DNA of 64,000 nt from JAKFEW01 sp036675505 (GTDB lineage: Bacteria; Cyanobacteriota; Sericytochromatia; S15B-MN24; JAQBPE01). This document shows positions 14,806 through 23,500 of the stretch, piece by piece. Position 1 is the stretch's first letter; each line of letters starts with the position of its first letter. The position numbers and the translations under genes were made by a program. The stretch lies in NCBI GenBank assembly GCA_036675505.1, contig JAKFEW010000061.1, positions 71,306 through 135,305 of the forward strand. Direction: 5' to 3'. Under the pieces are notes generated by a model. That model was not told the origin of the DNA, searched no databases, and was given only the letters and a program-made list of their open reading frames with translations.

Positions 14806-14851
14806 TTCACACTGGGAGGATGCCGGCGTCCCCGGCGAATAGGAGGCCAAC

Positions 14852-15958
14852 TTGGAGCCCGATCGCACGATCGCCGTCGCCCCCCGCACCCTCGTCCTCG
14901 CGCTCGCGCTGGTCCTCGGCGTCTGGATGGCGCCGTCCGTCGCCACCTTCGCGAGCCTGATGGTGCTCGCGTTGATCCTCGCCGCGGCCCTGGTGCCCGG
15001 CGTGAAGTTCTTCCAGGCCCGGCTCGGCCTCACGCGCGAGTCGGCGGTGATGGCGGTCTTCGGTGCCATGGTGGCGGCCGCCTCGATCGTCGCGCTGCTG
15101 ATCGTGCCGTCGCTCGTCGAGCAGCTGCGCACGCTCGCGGCGGAGCTCCCGCGCTACGTCGGCCAGCTGCAGCGCACGGTCGAATGGGTCCAGTCGCTGG
15201 GCGCCCGGCTGCCGATGGTGCCCGACATCAAGGGCATCGCCGACGCCGCCTCCGCCCACGCCTCGGCCTGGGTCGGCTCCTCGCTGGGCTTCGCCGGCCA
15301 GCTCCTCGGCTGGCTGGTGATGATCGCGATCATCCTCACGCTGGCCTTCTTCGTGCTGCTCGAGGGCCCCGCGCTGCGTGTCGGCGTGCTTTCGCTGATC
15401 CCGCCGCCGCACCGGCCGTTGATCGGCGACCAGTTCGATCCGATCACCATGAAGCTCGGCGGCTACGTGCAGGGCATGGCGCTCAGCATCGCCATGCTGG
15501 CGGTCTACCAGGTGCTCGTGCTCTCGGCCCTCGGCCTGCCGCTCGCGCTCGCGCTGGGCCTCCTGAGCGCCCTGCTCGCGATCGTGCCGATGGTGGGCGG
15601 CGTGCTCGGCGTGATCCCGCCCGTCCTGGTCGCGCTTTCGGTCTCCTGGCAGACGGCGGTGTGGGCGCTGGTGCTCGGCTACCTCGGGCACTTCCTGGTC
15701 GCGAACTTCGTGATGCCGATCGTCTTCGCGCGCAGCGTGAAGCTCTCGCCGCTCATGATCACCCTCGCCCTGCTCGTCGGCGGCGAGGCGATGGGCATGT
15801 TCGGCGCGCTGGTGGCGGTGCCTGTGGCCGCCGCGATCCAGGTGCTCGTGCAGAACCTCTACGTGGCCGTGATGGAGCGCCGCTACGCCGCGAGCGAGCG
15901 GCAGTCGCTGCGCTTCGTCGAGGCGCCTCTGCCGCGGCTGAGCGAGATCGATCGGTGA
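14852..15958 (+). CDS. AI-2E family transporter (PerM/YdiK-like), 368 aa
   Basis: An inner-membrane permease of the AI-2 exporter family, whose members export autoinducer-2 or act as Na+/H+ or other transporters. The hydrophobic pattern is characteristic: helices near the N-terminus (LVLALALVLGVWMAPSVATF and SLMVLALILAAALVPGV), a long extracytoplasmic region around residues 85-140, then four or more C-terminal helices including the LSALLAIVPMVGGVLGVIPP signature and LGHFLVANFVMPIV. The length is typical. The start is TTG 14852 with SD AGGAGG 5 nt away. Its stop overlaps the GTG of the next gene. The leader carries a strong hairpin and TTAAC boxes. Confidence 0.88.
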   Translation: MEPDRTIAVAPRTLVLALALVLGVWMAPSVATFASLMVLALILAAALVPGVKFFQARLGLTRESAVMAVFGAMVAAASIVALLIVPSLVEQLRTLAAELPRYVGQLQRTVEWVQSLGARLPMVPDIKGIADAASAHASAWVGSSLGFAGQLLGWLVMIAIILTLAFFVLLEGPALRVGVLSLIPPPHRPLIGDQFDPITMKLGGYVQGMALSIAMLAVYQVLVLSALGLPLALALGLLSALLAIVPMVGGVLGVIPPVLVALSVSWQTAVWALVLGYLGHFLVANFVMPIVFARSVKLSPLMITLALLVGGEAMGMFGALVAVPVAAAIQVLVQNLYVAVMERRYAASERQSLRFVEAPLPRLSEIDR

Positions 15959-16842
15959 GCGGGCCGTGGTGGGAGGCGCCGGACACGCCCGCGATCGCCC
16001 GCCGCATCGCCGCGCTGCTGGGGTCTCCGGCCAGGGCTTTCCGTGGCGTGCCGGGCGGCTACACCCCCGTGCGCCGCGCCGTGGTAACGCTCGAAGACGG
16101 CCGCACGGCCTTCGTGAAGATCGGCGTCGATGAGGCTACGGCGGGCTGGCTGCGGGCCGAACGGCGAATCTACGCGGCGCTGAGCTCGCCCCACCTGCCC
16201 GCGTTTCTCGGCTTCGACGACGCCGAGCCGCCGATCCTCGCGCTGGAAGACCTGAGCGGCGCGCGCTGGACGCCGCCGTGGGACGCGGACGACGTCACGG
16301 CCGTGCGCACCGCGCTGTCCGCGCTCGCGGCAGCGCGTCCCGCCGTGGCGCTGGCGCCGCTGAGCGAGCACGTGGCCGCCTTCGCCACCGGCTGGGGTGA
16401 CGTGGCGGCCGCCCCGCGGCCCTTCCTCGCGCTCGGACACGTGTCCGCCGAGTGGCTCCAGGCGGCCTTGCCGCGCCTGGTCGCGGCCGAAGATGCTGTG
16501 CCCTTCGCGGGTGACGACCTGGTGCACCTCGACGTGCGCAGCGACAACCTCTGCATCACCGAGCGGGGCGCCGTGCTCTTCGACTGGAATCTCGCGTGCC
16601 GGGGCAACCGCGACGTCGACGTGGCCTTCTGGCTGCCGAGCCTCGCGGCCGAAGGCGGGCCGCCGCCCGAAGCGGTGCTGCCCGACGCGCCGGAGCTCGC
16701 CGCCTGGGTCGCGGGCTTCTTCGCGGCCCGCGCGGGGCTGCCCGACATCCCGTCCGCGCCTCGCGTGCGCCACATCCAGCGCGTCCAGCTCGCGACCGCG
16801 CTGCCCTGGGCGATCCGCGCCCTGGGGCTGCCGCCGCCCTAG
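15955..16842 (+). CDS. APH-type phosphotransferase, 295 aa
   Basis: An aminoglycoside phosphotransferase/choline-kinase-fold enzyme that transfers phosphate from ATP to a small molecule. A possible ATP lysine is in TAFVKIGVDE near residue 57. The catalytic Brenner motif is VHLDVRSDNLCI (HxDxxxxN) near residue 190, and the metal-binding Asp is in LFDWN about 15 residues later. The GTG start overlaps the permease TGA as GTGA, so expression is coupled. The substrate cannot be inferred; aminoglycoside resistance is only one of many roles of this fold. The stop TAG shares the palindrome CTAG with the stop of the convergent gene. Confidence 0.82.
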   Translation: MSGPWWEAPDTPAIARRIAALLGSPARAFRGVPGGYTPVRRAVVTLEDGRTAFVKIGVDEATAGWLRAERRIYAALSSPHLPAFLGFDDAEPPILALEDLSGARWTPPWDADDVTAVRTALSALAAARPAVALAPLSEHVAAFATGWGDVAAAPRPFLALGHVSAEWLQAALPRLVAAEDAVPFAGDDLVHLDVRSDNLCITERGAVLFDWNLACRGNRDVDVAFWLPSLAAEGGPPPEAVLPDAPELAAWVAGFFAARAGLPDIPSAPRVRHIQRVQLATALPWAIRALGLPPP

Positions 16843-17276
16843 CTCTCCTTCTTGAGGAAGGCGTTGAGCAGCTTTTCCTTCCAGGGCTCGTTGGCGAGCT
16901 TCTCGAAGTCCGGCTTCTTCGCCTCGCGCTGCTGGGCGGACTCGCCACGGGGCTTCTGGCGCGCCAGCACTTCATTCGCCTTGCGCGCGCGCTCGACGGC
17001 CTCGGGATCGTAGACCGCGAGCTCCACGCCGATCGCGGTGAGCGCGTCCTGCACGGGGACCGGGAACACGTCGAGCGAGGGGACGGCGATGGCCTGGAAC
17101 TCGCCGCCCTTCACCGCGAGCAAGAATTCGTCGAGCTTGCCTTCGTCCACCATGTCGTCCTGGTGGATCATGCGGGCCATTTCCCAGCCGCGCTGATCGA
17201 TGAGCGCGAAGGCCTGGGCGACCTGGTCCTGGAGACCGTCCTGCTGCTTCTTGGTGATGTAGATGGCGGCTTTCAT
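16839..17276 (-). CDS. Serine-recombinase-N-like protein lacking the catalytic serine, 145 aa
   Basis: The N-terminal 75 residues follow the pattern of the resolvase/invertase catalytic domain: AAIYITKKQQDGLQDQ where resolvases have AAIYxRVSTxxQ, then FALIDQRGWEMARMIHQDDM, then LDEFLLAVKGGEFQAIAVPS with LDVF, like the family's FDAIVVxSLDRL. The catalytic Ser is replaced (ITKKQQ) and there is no recombinase or HTH domain; instead a charged helical tail of 55 residues (ERARKANEVLARQKPRGESA and beyond) ends the protein. It is therefore probably a non-catalytic domesticated fold rather than a recombinase. Assignment is by pattern only. Its stop overlaps that of the convergent phosphotransferase gene. 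Confidence 0.55.
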   Translation of the reverse strand: MKAAIYITKKQQDGLQDQVAQAFALIDQRGWEMARMIHQDDMVDEGKLDEFLLAVKGGEFQAIAVPSLDVFPVPVQDALTAIGVELAVYDPEAVERARKANEVLARQKPRGESAQQREAKKPDFEKLANEPWKEKLLNAFLKKES

Positions 17277-17337
17277 GGCGATCCCTGGCAGATGGGGAGG
17301 GTGACGCCCAGCATTGTAACCGACGCGGGCGGGCCCG

Positions 17338-17952
17338 TCAGCCGCCTTCTTTGGCATTGAGCCGCTTGATCCACAGGTCGAGGCCGATCGAAGCCCACGC
17401 GGGGGCCATCGCGAGCACCGCGCCGTTGCCCGGGATGAAGGACAGACCGGTCGCGATCGCGTTCGTGCCGAGGCGCGCGAGCGTGAGCCCCTTGCGGTAG
17501 CGTGAGGCAGCCGGGTTGGTGACGGTCTGCCAGGCGGCGTACGCATCGAAGGCCAGGATGCCCGCGTTGACGAACGGCAACGCGATGCCGGCCGCGCGCA
17601 TCGCGCCGCGCGTGACCGGGTTGTTCACGATCGGGGTGGCGGCGAGGGCGCCCGCGCCCCGCACGACGAGCGCCGCGCCGCTCGCCAGCAGCGGGTTGGC
17701 GAAAGTCGCGCGGGCCAGCATCCCCACCGTCTGGGAGGCCTGGATGAGCGGATTCAGGACCATCGCGGTGAAGCACAGCGCCGTCCTGACGCCTTCGCCG
17801 GGCACGACCACGTCCCGTGAGGCCACGGGCTTCGCCGCGGCGGGGGCGACGGGCTTCGGCGCGGGCTTCGGCGCGGCCGCGCGCGCGGCGGGCGCCGTTA
17901 CGAGGCGGCGTTGCGGCAGCGCGGCGGGGGTGCGGGGGACGGTCGTGGACAA
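17338..17952 (-). CDS. Hydrophobic protein with Ala/Pro-rich N-terminus, 204 aa
   Basis: A membrane-associated protein of unknown family. The first 50 residues are disordered and Ala/Pro/Lys-rich. From about residue 55 several hydrophobic segments follow (VRTALCFTAMVLNPLIQASQ, PLLASGAALVVRGAGALAAT, MRAAGIALPFVNAGILAFDA, TGLSFIPGNGAVLAMAPAWA), then a basic end LWIKRLNAKEGG. The TTG start at 17952 has an SD (GGAG) about 7 nt upstream. The disordered basic N-terminus resembles that of the 89-residue repeat protein at 60386. Function unknown. Confidence 0.6.
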   Translation of the reverse strand: MSTTVPRTPAALPQRRLVTAPAARAAAPKPAPKPVAPAAAKPVASRDVVVPGEGVRTALCFTAMVLNPLIQASQTVGMLARATFANPLLASGAALVVRGAGALAATPIVNNPVTRGAMRAAGIALPFVNAGILAFDAYAAWQTVTNPAASRYRKGLTLARLGTNAIATGLSFIPGNGAVLAMAPAWASIGLDLWIKRLNAKEGG

Positions 17953-18021
17953 GGGCGGCTCCGGTCTGGGATGGGAGGTTATCCCGGCCGGCCCGCCGCG
18001 GCTTGTCGCCGCGGCGATTTC

Positions 18022-18037
18022 TTAACGCCCGGATAAA
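18022..18037 (+). promoter_or_regulatory. TTAAC/ATAAA box pair, 11-bp period
   Basis: TTAAC at 18022-18026 and ATAAA at 18033-18037, in the 108-bp gap upstream of the minus-strand gene at 17952. Orientation is opposite to that gene, which weakens the case. Confidence 0.3.
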
Positions 18038-18060
18038 CGCCACCCCGCCCCGCGGTGGTT

Positions 18061-19290
18061 TCAGATAGGCAGCTGGACGGCGCGCGGCGTGCCTTGCTGG
18101 AACACGAAATCCGGGTGCCACGCGAGCTGCTTGCCCGTGCCGTCCAGCAACCGGAGATGATGCGGACAGACGTCCGGCACGTCGAGGGTCGCAGGCGCCC
18201 CCGCAGCCGCGAAAGTCGCGACCGCGATCACGTCGCCGCTGCGCGCGAGCAGTTGCAAGGTCAGCGGATAGCCGGTGTAGGTGCCCTTCAACGTCAGATC
18301 GTGCGTGACCCGCGGGTGCGGACAGCCGCCGCCCGGGGGCAGGCCGCCCGGGCCCTGTGGGGGCGGGAAGCCGCCCGGCTGCGGCTGCCCCGGCCTGGCC
18401 GGCGGAGGCGGCGGGGGCTGCCAGCCGCCCGTCTGCTGCGGCGCGCCGAGCTTCTGGGTGATGTCCTCGAGCGAGGCCTTGATATCCTGGATGTCTTCCC
18501 GGATCTCGTCGAGCGCCTGCTTGAGCTCGGCGACCGTCTCCGCGAGCGCCTCGACCTTCGCGAGGATCGCGCTGCGGTCCGAGAGGTCCGGCACGTCGGC
18601 GTCCGTCAGGCTGCGGGCCGTGGCCTCCGTGGCGGTGCGGAACGAGGCCGCGTTGATGTCGCCGATCTCGGAGCTGCCCTGGAGCACCGCGAGCGTCACG
18701 AGCGAGGTGGCCGTGTCGATCTTGGTCGTCGCGCCGAGCTCGGAGGTCTTCACGATGGTCTGCAGCGTCACGTCCTTGTCGCGGCCCTCGTCGTGGCCGC
18801 GCACCACGACCGTGACGGTGAAGCCGGCCGGCACGTCGGGCAGCGTGAAGCGTCCCTCCGCGTCGGTGGTGACCGCCTCGATGCGTGGGTAGGCGTTGCC
18901 CGCCGCGTCGGCCACATACACGCTGGCGTTCGCGAGCGGCGCCTCGGCGACGGCCAACAGGCGCCGCAGGCCGTCGCCGGGCGACGTCCGGAGGTTGGAT
19001 CCGCCGGTCGGGAGCACGTTGCTACCGCCGGTCGGGAGCACGTTGCTGCCGCCGGTCGGGATCACGTTGCTGCCCCCGGTGGGGAGCACGCCGCCGATGA
19101 TGCCCCTGGGCGCCCGCACCACGCCGGTGATGATCGCGGCCGACTTCAACTTGGCCGGGGCGCTCGATGCTTTGGGCGAGGCCGCCGGGCTCGCACCGCT
19201 GTTGCTGCTCTTGGCGGGAGGCTGGGCGGGCTGCTGGCAGGCCGGGAACGCGAGCGCGGCCAGCAGGACCGTGGCGGCGAGTCGTTTCAT
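18061..19290 (-). CDS. PTGGSN-repeat lipoprotein with regulatory-like domain, 409 aa
   Basis: A lipoprotein (signal peptide ending FPAC). Order of parts: a Ser/Ala/Pro linker, four tandem octapeptides of type V(L/I)PTGGSN at about residues 69-98, a carboxypeptidase-regulatory-like beta-sandwich (ASVYVADAAGNAYPRIEAVT, then TDAEGRFTLPDVPAGFTVTV) at about 110-165, a helical coiled-coil stretch (ILAKVEALAETVAELKQALD, then EIREDIQDIKASLEDITQKL) at about 245-285, a proline/glycine-rich hinge, and a C-terminal domain with the Cys pair GCPHPR/DVCPHH. The SD TAGGAGCG is good. It is a tandem paralogue of the upstream gene, 33 nt away. A surface display or adhesion role is plausible; no enzyme signature is present. 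Confidence 0.78.
   Translation of the reverse strand: MKRLAATVLLAALAFPACQQPAQPPAKSSNSGASPAASPKASSAPAKLKSAAIITGVVRAPRGIIGGVLPTGGSNVIPTGGSNVLPTGGSNVLPTGGSNLRTSPGDGLRRLLAVAEAPLANASVYVADAAGNAYPRIEAVTTDAEGRFTLPDVPAGFTVTVVVRGHDEGRDKDVTLQTIVKTSELGATTKIDTATSLVTLAVLQGSSEIGDINAASFRTATEATARSLTDADVPDLSDRSAILAKVEALAETVAELKQALDEIREDIQDIKASLEDITQKLGAPQQTGGWQPPPPPPARPGQPQPGGFPPPQGPGGLPPGGGCPHPRVTHDLTLKGTYTGYPLTLQLLARSGDVIAVATFAAAGAPATLDVPDVCPHHLRLLDGTGKQLAWHPDFVFQQGTPRAVQLPI
18994..19089 (-). repeat. Four tandem 24-bp repeats encoding VLPTGGSN
   Basis: Units at 18994, 19018, 19042 and 19066 are near-identical 24-mers that keep the reading frame and add eight residues each. Confidence 0.85.
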
Positions 19291-19323
19291 GGGGCGCTCC
19301 TATCGGCTGGGCGGCCGGCGGGG

Positions 19324-20490
19324 TCAGAAGGGCAGCTCGACCCGGGGCGAGGAATCGATCGGGACGGCGAAGGACGGCTCGGTGGCGAGGATCTTGCCGT
19401 CGGCGTCGCGCAGGGTCACGGCGTGCGGGCAACCGTAGGGGAGGAACATCGACGGCTCGACGCCGGGCGCGTTGAAAACGAGCTGCCCCTTGTGGTGTCC
19501 GTAGGGCGAGACGAAGTCCACCCGAAGCGGGTAACGATCGTAGGACTTCTTGAGCGTGAAGGAGAAAGTGCCACCGCCGCCGCAGTCGCCGGCCCTGGCA
19601 CCTGTGCCGTTGGTGAAGCCGGGGCCCATGGGGCCAGGACGCTGCGGCTGGTTCGCGACCGCGGTCTTGATTTCTTCAAGCGAGGCCTTGATATCTTTCA
19701 AGTCTTGTCGGATCGCAGCCAGGGCCAACTTGAGCTCGGTGATCGATTTTTCGAGCTCGGCGACTTTGCTCAAGATCGCTGTACGGTCCGAGAAGTCCGG
19801 CAGGCCCGCATCCGTCAGGTGCCTGGCCGCGGCCTCGGTGGCCGTCCGGAATGACGCCACGTTGAGGTCGCCGAGCGCGCCGCCCTGGCCCTCGGTGACG
19901 GCCAGGGTGACGAGCGAGGAGGCGCTGTCGATGGCGGTCGACGCGCCGAGCTCCGACGATTTGACGAGCGTCTGGAGCGTCACGTCCTTGTCGCGTTTGG
20001 TGTCACGCGCCGCCACCACCACCATGAAGGTGTAGCCGGCCGGCACCGCCGGGAAGCTGAAGCGCCCTTCCGCGTCGGTCTCGACCGGCGCGAGGCTGGG
20101 GTACGGCTGGCCGGCCGCGTCGGCGAGGAACACCTGGGCCTTGCCGAGCGGCTGCTCATCGACGGCCAGCAACCGGCGCAGGCCGTCGCCCGTGGACCCG
20201 GCCAGGTTGGCGCCACCGGTGGGGAGCACGTTGGCGCCGCCCGTCGGCAGGACCTTCGCGCCGTTGTTGCCGACAATGTTGCTGCCGCCGGTCGGCAACA
20301 CGCGGCCGATCAGGTTCCTGGGCGCTTTCGCCACGCCTGTGACGATGCCGGACGGCTTCGCGGGGCCGCCCTGGGTCTGGGTGGCCACCGGCGAGCTCGA
20401 CGGCGTAGGGCTCGCACCCGGCAGTGGGTTGCAGGCGAGAAGCGCCAGAGAGGTGGCGCAGCAGAGGGTGACGAGGGATGGGCGGAGCAT
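19324..20490 (-). CDS. Paralogous PTGG(S/A)N-repeat lipoprotein, 388 aa
   Basis: A tandem paralogue of the downstream lipoprotein with the same order of parts: lipobox LLAC, Pro/Ser/Thr linker, four octapeptide units (VLPTGGSN, IVGNNGAK, VLPTGGAN, VLPTGGAN; residues about 60-95), a regulatory-like beta domain (AQVFLADAAGQPYPSLAPVE, then TDAEGRFSFPAVPAGYTFMV), a coiled coil (LSKVAELEKSITELKLALAA, then IRQDLKDIKASLEEIKTAVA), and a C-terminal domain ending VELPF with the Cys pair near GDCGGG and YGCPHA. ATG 20490 is preferred because it directly opens the signal peptide MLRPSLVTLCCATSLALLAC. The pair arose by duplication and probably forms one transcript. Confidence 0.78.
   Translation of the reverse strand: MLRPSLVTLCCATSLALLACNPLPGASPTPSSSPVATQTQGGPAKPSGIVTGVAKAPRNLIGRVLPTGGSNIVGNNGAKVLPTGGANVLPTGGANLAGSTGDGLRRLLAVDEQPLGKAQVFLADAAGQPYPSLAPVETDAEGRFSFPAVPAGYTFMVVVAARDTKRDKDVTLQTLVKSSELGASTAIDSASSLVTLAVTEGQGGALGDLNVASFRTATEAAARHLTDAGLPDFSDRTAILSKVAELEKSITELKLALAAIRQDLKDIKASLEEIKTAVANQPQRPGPMGPGFTNGTGARAGDCGGGGTFSFTLKKSYDRYPLRVDFVSPYGHHKGQLVFNAPGVEPSMFLPYGCPHAVTLRDADGKILATEPSFAVPIDSSPRVELPF
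20206..20301 (-). repeat. Four 24-bp units of the PTGG repeat, one diverged
   Basis: Units at 20206, 20230, 20254 and 20278. The third has drifted (encoding IVGNNGAK), while the other three keep the PTGG core. Confidence 0.75.
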
Positions 20491-20580
20491 CGCGGGCCGT
20501 TGGCAGAATGTCTGGGCGGTCAGACAAGCATTGTACCCGGTTTCTCCGGCCGGCCGTCTCATCTCAATGTCGCTCGCCGA

Positions 20581-23500
20581 TTAGCTTCCGCTCTTTTCGC
20601 CCTTTTTGGCGACTTTTCGCCTGGATTTCGGGGCCGGCTCCGGCGTGGCGGCCGGGACCACGACCTCGAGCAGGCCCTCGTCGCCGCCAGGTGCGGCCGC
20701 GGCCGGCTCGGCCAGTGCGGCCAGGTCCGCCGACCAGATGCGGTGCTGGTTGCGGCCGCTCCGCTTGCAGAAATAGAGGGCCTGGTCCGCGCGCTCGAGG
20801 GCGCCCTGGATGCCCGGGTCGTCGGGCGCGAAGGCCGCGATGCCCAGCGAGACCGTGAGTTGGCGGACCGGTTGGCCCTGGGCGTCGGTCAGCTCGAGCG
20901 CCGCTACGTTCTTCCGGATGCGCTCGGCGAGCACCGTGGCGCCCTCGGGGGTGGTCTCGGGGCAGAGCACGACGAACTCCTCGCCGCCGAGCCGGGCCGG
21001 CACGTCGCAGACGCGCGCGGCGCGGGCGAGCACGCCGGCCACGGCCCGCAGCACCTCGTCGCCGACGCCGTGGCCGTAAGTATCGTTGAAGGACTTGAAG
21101 TGGTCGACGTCGACCAGCACGACCGAAAGGTGGCGCTGGTACCGGCGCGTCGCATCGAGCTCGCGTGCCGACATCTCCTCGAAGCAGCGGCGGTTGTTGA
21201 GGCCCGTGAGCTGGTCCGTGTTGGCCTGGCGCATCGCCTCGCGGTACATATCGAGCGCCTTCGAGAGCTCCTCGCTCCGCTGCTGGCTCTCGGCGAAAAT
21301 CATGGCGTTGCCGATCGCCACGCTGGCATGGCTCGCGATCGCCGTGAGCAGCTCGAGGTCCTTGCGCGTGAAGGTTGCGACGACCGCGCGGGAGTCGACG
21401 TACAGCACGCCGAGCGTCTGGCCGCGCGCGGTGAGCGGCACGCACATCAGCGTGCGCAGATCGAGCTCGGCCACCGAAGCCTGGTTCTGCAGCTCCTCGC
21501 TGAGCGTCGCGTCGAGCACCGCCACGGGGTGGCCGCTCGTGAGCACGTTCCGGCAGATGGACGTGGAGACGCGCGCGTCGACGAGCTCCCGGCCCTGATC
21601 GTCGAGGCCCGCGCGGCTCTTGAGCCGGGCCGGGTCGCCGTTCTCGGCGAGCAGCACGAGCGCGCGCTCGGCCTTGGTGAGCTCGAGGGTCAGCGCGACC
21701 ACCTGGGGCAACACGTCGTCGAGCTCGAGCGACTGGTTGATGCGGCGCGCGAGCGCATTGAGCATTTCGAGCTGCCGGTTGCTCGCGACCCACTCCCGGA
21801 AGAGCGCGCCGTACTGGTTGGCGAAGCCCAACAGGTCCTGCGAGACGGACTTGATGCGGTCGAAGACCAGCTGGCCACCCTCGATCGAGAGCGGCTCGAC
21901 CGGCATCAGGCGATCGGCGAGCACGCGGGCACAGGTCGGCGAGCCGAGGAAGGCCTGGCGAGCCAACGGCTCGAGGCCCTCGGCCAGCGAGCGGATGATC
22001 TGCTGGGCCTCGAGCAGCATGGCCTCGTTGCGCTCCGCGTCCGTATCCGCGTTGGCCTGGCCATGGAGCGCCAGCGCACGCAGGAAGGGCACGCCCTCGC
22101 GGTCGGCATAGGCCTGCATGGCGCGGAACCGGCTGGAGGCGTCCGAGCCCGCGCCGGTCAGCGCGGCCTCGCCGCACAGGCCGCTGGCCTCGGCCGCGAG
22201 AGCGCACGCGCCCGCGCGCTCGGCGAGCGCCTGGACCTGTTCGGCGGCCTGGCGGGCTTCGTCGTTGCGGCCGGAAGCCAGCGCCACGCGCGCGCGCGCG
22301 CGCAGGGCCAGCAGCTTGGGCAGCGCGAGATCGCACTCACGGGCCTCGCGCCAGGCCTCCTCGCTCGCCGCGGTCGCGCCGGCCCGGTCGCCGAGATCGA
22401 GGCGGGCCTCGGCGAGCAGGGCGATCGTCTGGGCCTGGAGCCCCTGGTTCGGGTGGGCGCGGAAGAGGTAACGCGCCTCGTCGGCCACGCGGCGGGCCTC
22501 GTCGGGCCGCCCGAGCCGCAGCCAGCCCTCGAGCAGGAACGGCACGGCATGCGAGAACATGTAGCCGCCTTCGCCGCGGCCGGCGGCTTCGGCCGCCGTG
22601 AGGGCGGCCTCGGCCCGCCGGAGGTCGCCGGCGCCCGCGAGGGCGTAGCCGGAGACCGCCCGTGCGAGCAGGCCGACCGGGTGTCCGTACTGGGTCGCGA
22701 GCACGAGCGCGCGCTCGCAGACCTCGATCGCCTTGCGATAGCGGCCCGCCAGCGCATGAACCGTCGCGAGGTTCGCGAGGCCCGTGATGTGATCCTCGCG
22801 GACGCCGAGCTCTTCGCTGACCGCGATTTGCGCCGTGGTCGCGGCCTCGGCGTCGGGCAGGCGCAGCAGCGTGAGCTGCGCGTCGCTGGCCAACGCGGCG
22901 GTGAAGCCCTGGCCGGCGCGGTCGCCGAGGCTCGCCTGGATCAGCGTCGCCTCGGCCATGCGGGCGAGGCCGGCCTCGCGGGATTGTTTGTCGCCGGTGG
23001 CTTCCAGGTACCCCAGGAACGCGAGGTTCTTCGCGCGCCAGAACGGCAGCCCGGACGCCTCCGCATGCGTGGCCGCGGCTTCGAAAGCCGCGCGCGCGGT
23101 GGTCGTCTGCCCGAGGAAGAAGTGGGCCTGGCCGAGGAAGAAGCGGCCGCGCGCCTGGACGAACGCGTCGCCGCCGTAATCGAGGCCGGCCGCGCGCTCC
23201 AATACCTCGATCGAGCGCGCCAGCGAGGCGGGCGTCATGCGCTGGTTGAAGGCCGCGCTCTGCAGCACCAGCAAGCTCGCGAGCGGACCGGGGTCGCCGA
23301 CGCGTTCGGCGACCGGCAACGCCTCGTCCAGGCAGGCCTCCATCGCCTCGAAGTCGCCCCGCCAGCGCTCGAGCTGGGCCAGCCGGATCATGAGCTGGAG
23401 GCGCGCGGCCTCGTGTTGGTCGGCCATATCCGCGACCAGCGCCAGCGCATCGCGCAGGAGCGCGCGCGCCGCGTCGATCGCGAAGACGGCGAGGTTCAGG

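Noticed and set aside
14820..14960. Leader ORF starting ATG 14820 before the permease
   Set aside because: The GGGAGG touches the ATG with no spacing, and the frame is Ser/Arg/Pro-rich, out of frame with the permease and without features.
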